Numbered from the stretch's first letter, positions 45,307 to 55,217 are shown. The stretch is DNA of 64,000 bases from Bernardetia sp. ABR2-2B (GCF_037126435.1 NZ_CP147020.1:4539001-4603000), one strand, 5' to 3'. Notes: generated by a model from the sequence alone, not told the origin. Program-made: numbers and translations.

Positions 45307-45575
45307 AGAATTTATTTTACGATATAAATTTGTAGGACTGGTCGGTTTTTTTGGTGTATACTACTGATTATCAAGTTTTTGTTTGATAAAACAGTTTGTA
45401 AAGATACAATTTTTTCAATTATTTATTTTCTTAAAAATTTGGAAATCCACGAATCTTACAAAAACATTTCACTTTTCCGAAGTATCTTTTATGAGGCTTT
45501 AGAAATAAAATTTCATAAGTTTTTTATAGCTAAATCCTTCTCATTTGAATAATTTGATTTCAAAGAAACAGGCTT

Positions 45576-45604
45576 TCAAAAAAATCTTGTATTTTAGAGA
45601 AAAA
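45576..45604 (+). promoter_or_regulatory. Shared promoter-like motif upstream of the TetR gene
   Basis: TCAAAAAAATCTTGTATTTTAG then AGAAAA. Nearly the same sequence lies at 47148-47174, before the giant LTD gene. TATTTTAG (45590-45597) is 7 of 8 to the -7 box; there is no clear -33 box. It lies 28 bp before the start codon. The remaining ~270 bp of this gap to porU holds nothing else I can assign. Confidence 0.35.
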
Positions 45605-45624
45605 AACAACTAAATCTGCTAAAA

Positions 45625-46197
45625 ATGAATAAATCGTGGCTGCCTTGGATTGAGATAGGTTATACTACTTTTGCTTATCAAGGAATGGAAGAGTTGAAGA
45701 TAGAACGATTGGCAAAAAAAGTAGGTAAAAACAAATCATCGTTTTATCATCATTTTGCTGACATGGAAATATTTATTAGCCAACTTTTAAAATATCATAT
45801 TGAACAGTCCAAAATTTTAGCTATAAAAGAAGGAAACTGTATTTCTAAAGAAGAGCTTATTGATATTTTGGTAGAACATAAAACAGACTTACTCTTCAAC
45901 AGACAGTTGCGTATTCATCGTCAAAAAAAAGAATTTGAAGACTGTTTTGTCAAAACAAACGAAATTACGCTTCCTAATTTTTTAAATCTTTGGTCAGAAA
46001 TATTAGGTTTAACAGGAAATACCGACCTATCTAAAATGATGCTCAATCTAAGTCTTGAAAACTTCTATTTACAGATTACTGAAAAGACATTGAATCATAC
46101 TTGGTTAAATAATTACTTCAAAGAATTACAACGCTTAACAAAAGAATTCAAACGCACTTCTCAAATAAATCTTCCTATATTGAACGGTAGCGTCTAA
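45625..46197 (+). CDS. TetR/AcrR-family transcriptional regulator
   Basis: A 190-residue DNA-binding protein. The N-terminal helix-turn-helix shows MEELKIERLAKKVGKNKSSFYHHFADMEIFISQLL, with the usual SSFYHHF recognition helix. The C-terminal ligand-binding part (60-190) is not assignable. It probably controls the two membrane genes 67 bp and ~470 bp downstream and perhaps itself. Confidence 0.88.
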   Translation: MNKSWLPWIEIGYTTFAYQGMEELKIERLAKKVGKNKSSFYHHFADMEIFISQLLKYHIEQSKILAIKEGNCISKEELIDILVEHKTDLLFNRQLRIHRQKKEFEDCFVKTNEITLPNFLNLWSEILGLTGNTDLSKMMLNLSLENFYLQITEKTLNHTWLNNYFKELQRLTKEFKRTSQINLPILNGSV

Positions 46198-46264
46198 AAT
46201 TACTCCTCTCAATTCTTCAATTTTGTATTAATTAATCATTCAATTATATACAAAATTTGAAATT

Positions 46265-46618
46265 ATGCAATCTTTGAAACGACAACCACTTTTATTTATA
46301 ACACTTCTTCTACAAGCTATTGTGGTATTTATTTATACGGCTTATGTAGGTCTGCAAGATGGATGGATTTTTATAGAAGTGGCTATTACTAACCTTACTT
46401 CTCTTACTTGGAACGGACAATTTACGGCTGACTTTAGCTGTTACCTATTACTTTCTGGGTTGTGGATAATGTGGAGAAACAAATTTTCTATTTCTTCTAT
46501 TTTCATTGCTTTATTTGCTATGGTATTAGGTATAATAATATTTGCTCCTTATTTCATTTGGCTTCTCTACAATGAAAAAGGAAACTTAATTAAAGTATTG
46601 ATAGGAACAAGAAATTAA
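46265..46618 (+). CDS. Small membrane protein, DUF2834-like
   Basis: A 117-residue inner-membrane protein with three hydrophobic segments (~8-30, ~50-68, ~80-105). The stretch GQFTADFSCYLLLSGLWIMWRN and the end FAPYFIWLLY resemble DUF2834-type proteins. Lies after the TetR gene, as regulated transporter or membrane genes often do. Function unknown. Confidence 0.6.
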   Translation: MQSLKRQPLLFITLLLQAIVVFIYTAYVGLQDGWIFIEVAITNLTSLTWNGQFTADFSCYLLLSGLWIMWRNKFSISSIFIALFAMVLGIIIFAPYFIWLLYNEKGNLIKVLIGTRN

Positions 46619-46667
46619 TTATTCAAAATTCTATTTTTTATTAAATCATCAAATACAATTTTATAAT

Positions 46668-47120
46668 ATGACTACTTCACAAAACTCTAAATTCAGAACA
46701 CAATCATTTCATAAATTTTGGCTCAAGATTACAGCTATTGTAGTAGGAATTGCAGCTCCAATATTTTTTCTAGGAACAATGATAGAAACATCAGAAGCTG
46801 CTCGTCTGACTTTAGACATACTGAGCTACCCAATAGATGGCAATATCACATACAAATCTAATGATGTCCGTTTTTTATCAGCTCTGACAGGTGGCTTTTT
46901 GTTAGGTTGGGGAGTTATGATTTGGCTGCTTTCTAGTTGGGTTTATGACAAAGCACCAGAAGCTGTACGAAAGGTTGTTTTGATAGGACTTTTATCTTGG
47001 TTTTGCTTAGATAGTACAGGTTCTATCGCATCAAGTAATTCTTCAAATGCAATATTTAATATTTTTGTATTACTCCTTGCCGTTGGTCCTTTGTGGTTAC
47101 CAGCTAAATCTGAATATTAA
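46668..47120 (+). CDS. Small membrane protein of unknown function
   Basis: A 150-residue protein with four hydrophobic segments (~18-40, ~68-90, ~100-120, ~128-145). The loop after the first holds ETSEAARLTLDILSYPIDGN, fit for a periplasmic side. I do not recognise the family. Together with the gene before, it is the likely target of the TetR regulator. Confidence 0.6.
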   Translation: MTTSQNSKFRTQSFHKFWLKITAIVVGIAAPIFFLGTMIETSEAARLTLDILSYPIDGNITYKSNDVRFLSALTGGFLLGWGVMIWLLSSWVYDKAPEAVRKVVLIGLLSWFCLDSTGSIASSNSSNAIFNIFVLLLAVGPLWLPAKSEY

Positions 47121-47138
47121 AAAAGGATAGCCTGACTG

Positions 47139-47174
47139 TTTGGATTATCAAAAAATCTTGTAATTTAGAGAAAA
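47139..47174 (+). promoter_or_regulatory. Putative promoter of the giant LTD gene
   Basis: TTTG (47139-47142), 18 bp, then TAATTTAG (47161-47168), near the Bacteroidota form. The downstream half (47148-47174) is almost identical to 45576-45604 upstream of the TetR gene. Confidence 0.45.
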
Positions 47175-47202
47175 TAAAAAATCTCTCAAATCATACAAGA
47201 AA

Positions 47203-50200
47203 ATGAAACAGTTTCTACTCTCTCTTTTATTTGGCTTTTTCCTTTGCATTTCTATAATATTTCCTAGCTTCTCTCAACTAACTGATGATTTTTCAGATGG
47301 AGATTTTACAAATAACCCCACTTGGAACGGTGGAAACTCTGTAAATGCAAGTGTAGGTTTTCAGGTCAATGGAAGCAATCAATTACAGCCAGATTTACCA
47401 ACTGGAGGAAGTGGAACTCGCACGGCTTACCTTTCTACACCCATTATAGTCAATCCAACAACGACTAATTATGAATGGAATTTTGATGTAGAATTGACTT
47501 TTACCTCTCCAAACCCACCAAACAATACCAATAAAGCAGAAATTTATTTGCTTTCTGACCGAAATGACCTTTCTGGTTCTCTAAACGGTTATTTTATTGA
47601 AATTCAAGATGTTGTTACCTTGCAAAGAAAAGTTGGAAATACCGAAACGGTTATTCCTCTTTCAAACGGAACGACTACGCCACTTTCTAACCCTGTGAGT
47701 GTTTCTGTGCGTGTGATTTATATTGCTGATACTGGTTCTGGTGGTTCTTGGCTCGTTTTTGTTAATGGAGTTTTGCAAGGAGAAGCGACTGAAACGATTA
47801 GCATTGCGCCTTCCCATTTTGGAGTTTTGTATAATTATTCTGCCAATTCAAGAAGAGAAAGTTTTTTGTTTGATAACGTAACCATTGCGCCCTACATAGA
47901 CAATACGCCACCAACAGTTACAGGTGTTTTGGGAGCTGCGCCTAATCAAATTAGAGTTTCTTTTGATGAGCCTTTGAATATTGCTTCCCTTCAAAATACT
48001 GATTTTAATGTGGCAGGTTTTGGCAATCCAACACAGATAACAGCCGAACCCAATCAAGCACAAAACTTTAGACTTACTTTTGCTATTAACTTTACGGTCG
48101 GAACTTCTTATACTTTAGATGTACAAGATTTTGAAGACCGTTTTGGAAATGTAATCGTTCCTTCTTCTACGCCTTTTACTTTCAATGATAATGCTGCTCC
48201 ACTTGGGCAAACTTTGACTGTCCTTAGTCCTACAACTTTACAGTTAGATTTCACAGAAGAAGTAACCACAGCCACAGCACAAAACACAGCAAATTACAAT
48301 CTTGCAGGAAATACGGCTTTGTCTGCTGTTCGTGATAATACCAATTTTAAGCGTGTTTATTTGACCTTTTCTAATGAATTTGATGATAATACAATTTCTT
48401 CTTTAGACATTTCGAATATTGCAGACCCAGCAGGAAACGCAATGCCAGTTACTCAAACGCTTACTTTCAATTACGATACCGACCGTCCAGATGTTTGTTT
48501 CTTGGGTTGCGTACAGGCTCTTTCTGCTAATCAGCTTAGAGTCATTTTTGATGAAGATATAGACCCAGTTTCTGCTCAAATTATTGGAAATTATGAGGTT
48601 TTGGATGGAATTGGAAATCCTACTTCTGCCGTTTTGGAAACTTCAAGCACTGTTTTGATTAATTTTTCGTCTTCTTTTACTCCTCAACAAGTTTATGAGC
48701 TTAGAATCCGAAATGTAAAAGATTTACAAAACAACTCAATGACAACTCGTACAAGGGAATTTTCCTTTGACCCTCTTTCGCCTTCAGTGATTTTAGCTAT
48801 TTTACTTCCCAATAACCAAATTGAACTCACTTTTTCAGAAACAGTAGAAAGTTCGTCTAGTCAAGATGTCTCAAACTACTCTTTGGATAATGGAATTGGA
48901 AATCCTACAAGTGCCATTTTATTGTCTTTTGATACAAAACGAGTTCGTCTTACTTTTGGAAGTTCTTTAAATGATATTTCAAACCTTACTCTGACAGTTC
49001 AAAATGTAAATGATTTACAAGGAAATGCTTCAACTCCCCAAACCTTTAATTTTAATACATTAGCTCCAAGCATTTCAAAAATAGATGTTCTTTCAAGAAC
49101 ACAGATTCAAGTTACTTTCTCTGAAAATGTAGAGACTTCGACATCTCAAAATACAGCAAATTATACTGTAAACAATGGTCTTGGTAATCCGATAGTACTT
49201 GCTCCACTTTCTCCTAATATTATCATTTTAACTTTTTCAAATGACTTTATCGTAGCAGAAAATTATACGTTAACAGTTCAGAACGTACAGGATTTAAATT
49301 CTAATGCTATTATTTCAAGTTCAAGAACATTCGTTTATCGTCCTAGAATTACAAATGTTTCGGTTGTTTCTCCAACAGTTTTAGAAATTGATTTTGATTA
49401 CCCTCCTACTATTGCCGATGCACAAAATATTGGAAAATATGGCGTTGATAATTCGATATTCAGTCCGTTATCAGCACAACTTGTAAATGGAGAGACTACA
49501 AAATTTCGCCTTACTTTCGGTTCTGTTTTCGTTCCAAATCTAGATTACACACTTACAGCAGGGTTTTTTAACCTTCAAAATGAAGAAATTGCACCTGTTT
49601 CAGACCATATTTTCCGTAGAGACACGCAGCCACCAAGTGTTTTGAGTGTCTTGGTTTTAGATGATAATGAAACTCAGCTTACTTTTTCAGAAGAAATTGA
49701 AGAAGTTACGGCAGAAGCATTAAATCATTATAATCTATCAGGTTTTGGGCAGCCGATTGATGCAAACCAAACTTCTCCTACTACGGTAGAATTAGAATTC
49801 AATTCAGATTTTCAGCCTTCTACAACCTATTCATTAACTGTAAATTCTATCCAAGATTTATTGGGAAATACGCTCACAAATCAAACGGTTACTTTTTCTT
49901 TGCCAACGCCACCTGCTCCAAATTCACTGGTTATTACGGAAATTATGGCAGACGAAGACCCACAAGTTGGCTTACCAGCTTACGAGTATATCGAAATCTA
50001 TAACGCTTCAAATGCTACACAATCTTTGCAGGGAACAAAACTCTACGACGGAGAAGGTTTTTCTAATTTTGCGACTTTGGGAAGTTATAGTTTAGGAGCA
50101 GGTCAGTATTTAATTTTATGTGGTAATTCGGCTTTTGATAGTCTTTCACAGTTTGGAAATACACTTGCTGTTACATCTTTTCCTTCGCTTTCCAATACGG

Positions 50201-53200
50201 GCGAAACGCTGCGTTTGGTAGGGGCAGATGATGTAGAAATTTCAAAAATCACTTATTCATCGTCGTGGTATCAAGACGAACAAAAAGATGATGGAGGATA
50301 TTCTTTGGAAAGAATTGATATAAATTCAGACTGTGAAAGCCCTGCAAATTGGATAGCTTCAAATGACCCACGAGGAGGAACACCAGCAGCTCAAAATTCA
50401 GTTTTTGGAACAGTAAATGATACGATTCCACCAAATTTAGTGAGTGTTTTCTTAGGACAAAATGGAACTACTGACAGTTTAGAAGTCAATTTTTCTGAAT
50501 CTCTGGACAGTTTGGATTTAGTAAATACTTCTTTTTATTCTGTTGATAATGGACTTTCTATTTCAGAAATTATTTATAAAAATGATAGACAGGTAGTTTT
50601 AAAATTTGGTTCGGCATTGTCTTCTTCTGCCATTTATACTTTGATAATTCAAAACATTGAAGATTGTGCAGGTAATAATATTACAGCAGGAATTAGAAAC
50701 ATATCTACTTTTGGAGTAGGCAGAATGCCAAATCAGTACGAACTTATCATTACCGAAATTATGGCAGATGAAGACCCACAAGTTGGATTGCCAAAAGCTG
50801 AATATTTAGAGATTTATAATGCGACAAATTCGCCTTTGAACCTTGGAACAGTAAAATTATCTGATGTTACAAACACGATTGACTTACCTTCTTTCTTGAT
50901 TGCTCCAACATCTTATTTGATTTTGTGTACCACTTCAAAAGTAGATAGTTTGAGAAGCGTTGCAGGGCAAAACGTTTTAGGAGTTTCTGGTTTTCCATCG
51001 CTCAATAATTCAGGAGAAAAGTTAGTTTTGAGAGATTCTACAAATGCAGAAATTCATAGCGTAGATTATAAAACGTCTTGGTACGGCGACCTTCAAAAAG
51101 CAAACGGAGGATATTCCTTAGAAATGATAGACAAAACCAATTTCTGTGGAGAAGAAAGCAACTGGAAAGCCTCCGAAGACCCACGAGGAGGAACACCAGC
51201 AGCCGAAAATTCGGTTTCTGCACCTAATCCAGATAATGAAAGCCCTGTTTTATTAGAAGTTAGAATAATAAACACTACGGCAAATGCAACAGAAATTTTA
51301 CTTACTTTTTCTGAAAAATTAGATTCACTTTCTGCTGTCAATATTGCAAATTATTCTATTTCAGGAATTGGAATTGATAGCATTTCTCAGCCTACAAATA
51401 ATGAAGTTCTATTAAAAACATCTTCCCCTCTAAACTCTTCAATTAGCTATACTTTGAGAGTTCAAAATCTTACAGATTGTGCAGGAAATATCATTCAAGC
51501 TACTACAAGAACTATTGGAATTGGAAGAATGCCAACTTTTGGAGAGCTTTTAATTACCGAAATAATGGCAGACGAAGACCCACAAGTTGGCTTACCAGAT
51601 GCTGAATATTTAGAGATTTTCAATACAACAAACGACCTTTTGAATTTGGGAACAGTTCGCCTTTTTGATGCAACAAATAGTGTAATTTTGCCAGAAGTCG
51701 CTATTTCGCCAAACAGTTATCTTACGCTGACCACGACTTCAAAAGTAGATTCATTTTTAGTTCAGAATATTGAGGTTTTGGGTGTTCCTTCAATGGTTAG
51801 TTTGAATAACGGAGGAGAACTTTTACAGCTTAGAAATATTGATGGACAACTTTTGCATGAGGTAAATTATTCTACTTCGTGGTACAGAGATTCTGAAAAA
51901 TCTAATGGTGGTTATGCCTTGGAAATGATTGATACAGAAAATCTATGTGGAGAGGCGCAAAATTGGAGAGAATCAGAAGACCCAAGAGGAGGAACACCAA
52001 GCCAAGAAAATTCGGTAGCTGCACCAAATCCAGATAATGAAAGACCTACTATTACAACGGTTGCATTAATCGGAACTAATAGAATTTCTGTTACTTTTTC
52101 TGAAAAAATGGATAGTCTTTCTATCGTAAATCCCTCAAATTATGGCTTACAAAATGCAACTATTGAAACGATAAATTGGCAAGAAAATAACCAAATCGAA
52201 ATTGAGTTTTCTCCAAACTTAGAACCAAATCAAGTCATTATTCTGACGATTAGTAATGTAGAAGATTGTGCAGGAAATAGTCTTTTAGAGAGTGAGAGTT
52301 TTGAGTTGGGAATTGGAGCAACACCTTTGGAGTTTGAAGTTTTGATAACAGAAATTATGTCTGACCCAGACCCAGCCGTAGGACTTCCAAACCGTGAGTA
52401 TCTTGAAATCTATAACAATTCAGATAAGCGTTTGGATATTGGAAAACTGACTCTTACAGATGCCACAAATACAATTTCTTTGCCTTCAAAAATCTTACAA
52501 CCAAATGAATATTTGACTTTAGCGAGTACGACAGCAGCCACAGAATTTAGAAATCAAGGCATTGAAGTGTTGGGAGTAACCTCTTTCCCAAGCTTGGGGA
52601 ATGAAGGCGAACCTCTAATTTTAATAAATACAAACAATGAAACAGTCTTTGAAATTTCTTATGAAAAGGATTGGCACGAGGATAATGAGAAAGCAGACGG
52701 AGGTTATTCTCTTGAAATGATTGATGTAAATAATCCGTGTGGAGAAGCAAATAACTGGACTTCTTCAAGCGACCCACGAGGAGGAACACCAAGTGAGCAA
52801 AATTCCGTTTTTGGAGCAAATCCAGATTTGCAAAGTCCACAAGTTACTAACTTACAAGTCGTGAATAATCAAACTTTAGTAGTGGTTTTTAATGAAAAAA
52901 TTGATTTACTTTCGGCTGCTTTAGTTTCAAATTATGTTATTTCTCCTTCTATTCAGATTGATAGCATTGAAATTATCACTTCAAAATCTGTTCGAATAAA
53001 ATTACAGAACGCACTTCAAACGGCTACTTTGTATGAGCTTTTGATAAATGGAATTACGGATTGTTCTGGCAATGAAGTTTCGAATCTTCGTTTGCCTTTC
53101 GGACAGGGAACAACACCACAATTTGGGCAGCTTTTGATTACCGAAATTATGGCTGACCCTGCGCCAGTTGTCGGATTGCCTGAAAGCGAGTATTTAGAAC

Positions 53201-54765
53201 TGACCAATACCACCGACCAAATTTTGAGTATCAATGGCGTTACGCTGACAGATGCGACAGGAACATCGACACTACCCGTCTTTCAATTATTACCAAACGA
53301 AAGAGTTATTTTGTGTCCAACCAGTTCGGTAACGGCTTTTTCAAGGTTTGGAAAAACAATCGGAATGAGCAGTTTCAGAACGCTTGATAATGGTGGTGAA
53401 AGATTGATTTTGAGAAATAATCAAGGAGAATTACTTTTTGAAATTACCTATGATGATGCTTGGCATTCTGATAATGACAAAAGAGATGGTGGTTATTCTT
53501 TAGAAATGATTGATGTTTCTAGTTTTTGTTTGGAAAGAGAAAACTGGACTTCTTCGGTTTCTAATTTGGGAGGAACACCAGCACAACAAAATTCGGTTGC
53601 AGGAACAAGTGGCGATAATATTGCGCCAAAAATAGTGAGAGCAGAAGCCATAAATCCGACAACAATTAGAATTGTTTTCGATGAAAAACTGGATAGTTTA
53701 CAAGCCGTTCAGTCAAGAATTAGTATTCAAAATAGCAATGTTACGATTACAGAAAAGTCATTAGACGAAACTAGAAAAATCTTGACGCTTTCACTTTCTG
53801 ATAATTTAGATTTCAGAACCGTTTATACGTTAGAAGTCGAAGCTATTACAGACTGTGCAGGAAATTTGATTGCTCAAAACACAACTACAGAAGTAATCTT
53901 GCCAGAAGAAGCTGAAATAGGAGATATTATTTTGAATGAAATTTTGTTTAATCCACCAACCAACGGAACTGATTTTGTAGAGCTTTTCAATAATTCAGAT
54001 AAATATATTAACCTACAAAACTTTAGCCTTGCCAATCTAAATACCGACGGAACGATACGCACACAATACGCAATTTCGGAAGAGGTTTTGATTTTGAAAC
54101 CTTATGAATATGTAGCTATTTCTACTTCCAATGAACAGCTTTTGATACAATATCCGAATGGAAATGAAGAGGGTTTTGTGGAATCTCGTTTACCAACCTT
54201 TGCAGACGATGATGGAACAGTAATTCTATTTGATAATCAAGACAATGAGCTAGACCGTTTTACTTATGATGAGGATTTTCATTTGGGACTTTTGAGAGAT
54301 GAAGAAGGCGTTTCGTTAGAGCGAATTAGTGCAGATGCACCTACACAAGATGAAAATAACTGGGCTTCGGCAGCCGAAAGTGTAGGTTTTGGAACACCAG
54401 CCTATCAAAACTCACAGAGCAGAGGAAACTCCACACCAAGTACGGAAGACTGTTTTAGAGCAGAACCACAGGTTTTTTCTCCAGATAGTGATGGCTTTGA
54501 AGATTTTACACAGATTTACATAGATTGCGCCGAAGTTGGCGACCTTATCACTATTAAAATCTATGATGTGCAGGGTAGGAAAGTCCGTGATTTGGTGCAA
54601 AATCAGTCGGTAGCCTTAGAAAACACCTTTATTCGTTGGGATGGAACAGCCGACGACGGTAGGAAAGTTCGTATAGGACATTATATTCTACTTTTAGAAA
54701 AATACAATCTCAATGGCGATGTACAGTATTTGAAAATGCGTGTTGTGGTGGCTAGTAGGTTTTAA
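47203..54765 (+). CDS. Giant secreted protein with Ig-like and six lamin-tail (LTD) repeats
   Basis: A 2520-residue protein. Signal peptide 1-25. Residues ~26-230 look like a concanavalin-like/LamG-type domain (LTDDFSDGDF, NYEWNFDVELTF). About seven tandem Ig-like (SbsA/Big_5-type) repeats of ~95 residues follow (~235-900; each with xRVSFDEPL-type and LTVQNVxDLxGN strands). Then LTD domains begin near residues 908, 1180, 1448, 1712, 1977 and 2242 (ITEIMADEDPQVGLP in the first three), each followed by a further Ig-like unit. The last ~95 residues (FSPDSDGFEDF, then KIYDVQGRKVRDL, GHYILLLEK) resemble FlgD-like or type B T9SS ends. Likely a large surface adhesin or structural protein. Confidence 0.85.
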   Translation: MKQFLLSLLFGFFLCISIIFPSFSQLTDDFSDGDFTNNPTWNGGNSVNASVGFQVNGSNQLQPDLPTGGSGTRTAYLSTPIIVNPTTTNYEWNFDVELTFTSPNPPNNTNKAEIYLLSDRNDLSGSLNGYFIEIQDVVTLQRKVGNTETVIPLSNGTTTPLSNPVSVSVRVIYIADTGSGGSWLVFVNGVLQGEATETISIAPSHFGVLYNYSANSRRESFLFDNVTIAPYIDNTPPTVTGVLGAAPNQIRVSFDEPLNIASLQNTDFNVAGFGNPTQITAEPNQAQNFRLTFAINFTVGTSYTLDVQDFEDRFGNVIVPSSTPFTFNDNAAPLGQTLTVLSPTTLQLDFTEEVTTATAQNTANYNLAGNTALSAVRDNTNFKRVYLTFSNEFDDNTISSLDISNIADPAGNAMPVTQTLTFNYDTDRPDVCFLGCVQALSANQLRVIFDEDIDPVSAQIIGNYEVLDGIGNPTSAVLETSSTVLINFSSSFTPQQVYELRIRNVKDLQNNSMTTRTREFSFDPLSPSVILAILLPNNQIELTFSETVESSSSQDVSNYSLDNGIGNPTSAILLSFDTKRVRLTFGSSLNDISNLTLTVQNVNDLQGNASTPQTFNFNTLAPSISKIDVLSRTQIQVTFSENVETSTSQNTANYTVNNGLGNPIVLAPLSPNIIILTFSNDFIVAENYTLTVQNVQDLNSNAIISSSRTFVYRPRITNVSVVSPTVLEIDFDYPPTIADAQNIGKYGVDNSIFSPLSAQLVNGETTKFRLTFGSVFVPNLDYTLTAGFFNLQNEEIAPVSDHIFRRDTQPPSVLSVLVLDDNETQLTFSEEIEEVTAEALNHYNLSGFGQPIDANQTSPTTVELEFNSDFQPSTTYSLTVNSIQDLLGNTLTNQTVTFSLPTPPAPNSLVITEIMADEDPQVGLPAYEYIEIYNASNATQSLQGTKLYDGEGFSNFATLGSYSLGAGQYLILCGNSAFDSLSQFGNTLAVTSFPSLSNTGETLRLVGADDVEISKITYSSSWYQDEQKDDGGYSLERIDINSDCESPANWIASNDPRGGTPAAQNSVFGTVNDTIPPNLVSVFLGQNGTTDSLEVNFSESLDSLDLVNTSFYSVDNGLSISEIIYKNDRQVVLKFGSALSSSAIYTLIIQNIEDCAGNNITAGIRNISTFGVGRMPNQYELIITEIMADEDPQVGLPKAEYLEIYNATNSPLNLGTVKLSDVTNTIDLPSFLIAPTSYLILCTTSKVDSLRSVAGQNVLGVSGFPSLNNSGEKLVLRDSTNAEIHSVDYKTSWYGDLQKANGGYSLEMIDKTNFCGEESNWKASEDPRGGTPAAENSVSAPNPDNESPVLLEVRIINTTANATEILLTFSEKLDSLSAVNIANYSISGIGIDSISQPTNNEVLLKTSSPLNSSISYTLRVQNLTDCAGNIIQATTRTIGIGRMPTFGELLITEIMADEDPQVGLPDAEYLEIFNTTNDLLNLGTVRLFDATNSVILPEVAISPNSYLTLTTTSKVDSFLVQNIEVLGVPSMVSLNNGGELLQLRNIDGQLLHEVNYSTSWYRDSEKSNGGYALEMIDTENLCGEAQNWRESEDPRGGTPSQENSVAAPNPDNERPTITTVALIGTNRISVTFSEKMDSLSIVNPSNYGLQNATIETINWQENNQIEIEFSPNLEPNQVIILTISNVEDCAGNSLLESESFELGIGATPLEFEVLITEIMSDPDPAVGLPNREYLEIYNNSDKRLDIGKLTLTDATNTISLPSKILQPNEYLTLASTTAATEFRNQGIEVLGVTSFPSLGNEGEPLILINTNNETVFEISYEKDWHEDNEKADGGYSLEMIDVNNPCGEANNWTSSSDPRGGTPSEQNSVFGANPDLQSPQVTNLQVVNNQTLVVVFNEKIDLLSAALVSNYVISPSIQIDSIEIITSKSVRIKLQNALQTATLYELLINGITDCSGNEVSNLRLPFGQGTTPQFGQLLITEIMADPAPVVGLPESEYLELTNTTDQILSINGVTLTDATGTSTLPVFQLLPNERVILCPTSSVTAFSRFGKTIGMSSFRTLDNGGERLILRNNQGELLFEITYDDAWHSDNDKRDGGYSLEMIDVSSFCLERENWTSSVSNLGGTPAQQNSVAGTSGDNIAPKIVRAEAINPTTIRIVFDEKLDSLQAVQSRISIQNSNVTITEKSLDETRKILTLSLSDNLDFRTVYTLEVEAITDCAGNLIAQNTTTEVILPEEAEIGDIILNEILFNPPTNGTDFVELFNNSDKYINLQNFSLANLNTDGTIRTQYAISEEVLILKPYEYVAISTSNEQLLIQYPNGNEEGFVESRLPTFADDDGTVILFDNQDNELDRFTYDEDFHLGLLRDEEGVSLERISADAPTQDENNWASAAESVGFGTPAYQNSQSRGNSTPSTEDCFRAEPQVFSPDSDGFEDFTQIYIDCAEVGDLITIKIYDVQGRKVRDLVQNQSVALENTFIRWDGTADDGRKVRIGHYILLLEKYNLNGDVQYLKMRVVVASRF
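49900..53630 (+). repeat. ~800-bp tandem coding repeats (LTD plus Ig unit)
   Basis: Repeat starts lie near 49927, 50743, 51547, 52339 and 53134, so spacing is 792-816 bp. Short DNA words are shared (CACGAGGAGGAACACCA recurs near each unit end), which allows recombination. Repeats are diverged, so they are an old amplification. Confidence 0.8.
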
Positions 54766-54778
54766 ATGAAACTACTAA

Positions 54779-54830
54779 AACTATTTTCAGAGTATTTTGG
54801 ATTACCAAAAACTACTGACAAAGTTTTTTT
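54779..54830 (+). repeat. REP-A palindromic element, copy 3
   Basis: AACTATTTTCAGAG...TTTTGG-ATTA-CCAAAA...CTACTGACAAAGTTTTT. Lies 14 bp after the LTD gene and may act as its transcript end. Confidence 0.85.
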
Positions 54831-54852
54831 ACGATAAAATGGCAACATTTTT

Positions 54853-54887
54853 AACTTTGACAGTCCTTTCAGAAGGCTTCAATAGTT
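54853..54887 (+). repeat. REP-B palindromic element, copy 1
   Basis: AACTTTGACAGTCCTTTC...GAAGGCTTCAATAGTT, an imperfect palindrome; this copy has one mutated arm (GGCTTCAA for GGCTGTCAA). Confidence 0.8.
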
Positions 54888-54950
54888 AGAAATATGTACA
54901 ATATAGAAATACAAGCAACTAAGTTTTCTTGTAACTTTGAAAAAACGAGC

Positions 54951-55002
54951 AACTATTGTCAGAGTTATTTTGGATTACCAAAACAACTACTGACAAAGTT
55001 TT
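54951..55002 (+). repeat. REP-A palindromic element, copy 4
   Basis: AACTATTGTCAGAGTT, inner stem TTTTGG-ATTA-CCAAAA, then AACTACTGACAAAGTTTT. Inner pairs are T-A/T-A where copy 5 has C-G. Confidence 0.9.
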
Positions 55003-55007
55003 CTCAT

Positions 55008-55043
55008 AACTTTGACAGTCCTTTCACAAGGCTGTCAATAGTT
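55008..55043 (+). repeat. REP-B palindromic element, copy 2
   Basis: AACTTTGACAGTCCTT-TCAC-AAGGCTGTCAATAGTT, arms complementary apart from two bulges. Confidence 0.85.
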
Positions 55044-55106
55044 AGAAATACGCACAATATAGAAATACAAGCAACTAAGTTTTCTTGTAACTCTGAAAAG
55101 ACGAGC

Positions 55107-55157
55107 AACTATTGTCAGAGTTATTTCGGATTACCGAAAAACTACTGACAAAGTTTT
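55107..55157 (+). repeat. REP-A palindromic element, copy 5
   Basis: AACTATTGTCAGAGTT, inner stem TTTCGG-ATTA-CCGAAA, then AACTACTGACAAAGTTTT. The paired change T-A to C-G relative to copy 4 keeps the stem. Confidence 0.9.
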
Positions 55158-55162
55158 CTCAT

Positions 55163-55193
55163 AACTTTGACAGTCCTTTCACAAGGCTGTCAA
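55163..55193 (+). repeat. REP-B palindromic element, copy 3
   Basis: AACTTTGACAGTCCTT-TCAC-AAGGCTGTCAAA, slightly truncated at the right arm. It ends 25 bp before the RAYT start codon. Confidence 0.8.
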
Positions 55194-55217
55194 ATAAATA
55201 ACTCTAAAACTACGCAC

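Larger units (their letters stand above)
54886..55197 (+). repeat. 156-bp tandem duplication holding REP-A/REP-B pairs
   Basis: Unit 1 is 54886-55041 and unit 2 starts at 55042. Each holds the leader TTAGAAATA...ACAATATAGAAATACAAGC, then a REP-A and a REP-B palindrome. Differences between the units are few. Unit 2 runs to just before the RAYT start codon. Confidence 0.85.

Noticed and set aside
49900-53630. Possible CRISPR-like periodic repeats
   Set aside because: The period is ~800 bp in an open reading frame with diverged copies. This is protein domain repetition. No CRISPR array is present in the window.
54894-55148. Open frame of 84 codons upstream of the RAYT gene
   Set aside because: It consists wholly of the 156-bp duplicated REP unit read through twice, so the protein is internally repeated and low in information. 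Palindromes explain it better.
55167-55217. Earlier start for the RAYT gene
   Set aside because: The added residues are encoded by REP-B copy 3. The ATG at 55218 gives the usual family N-terminus.
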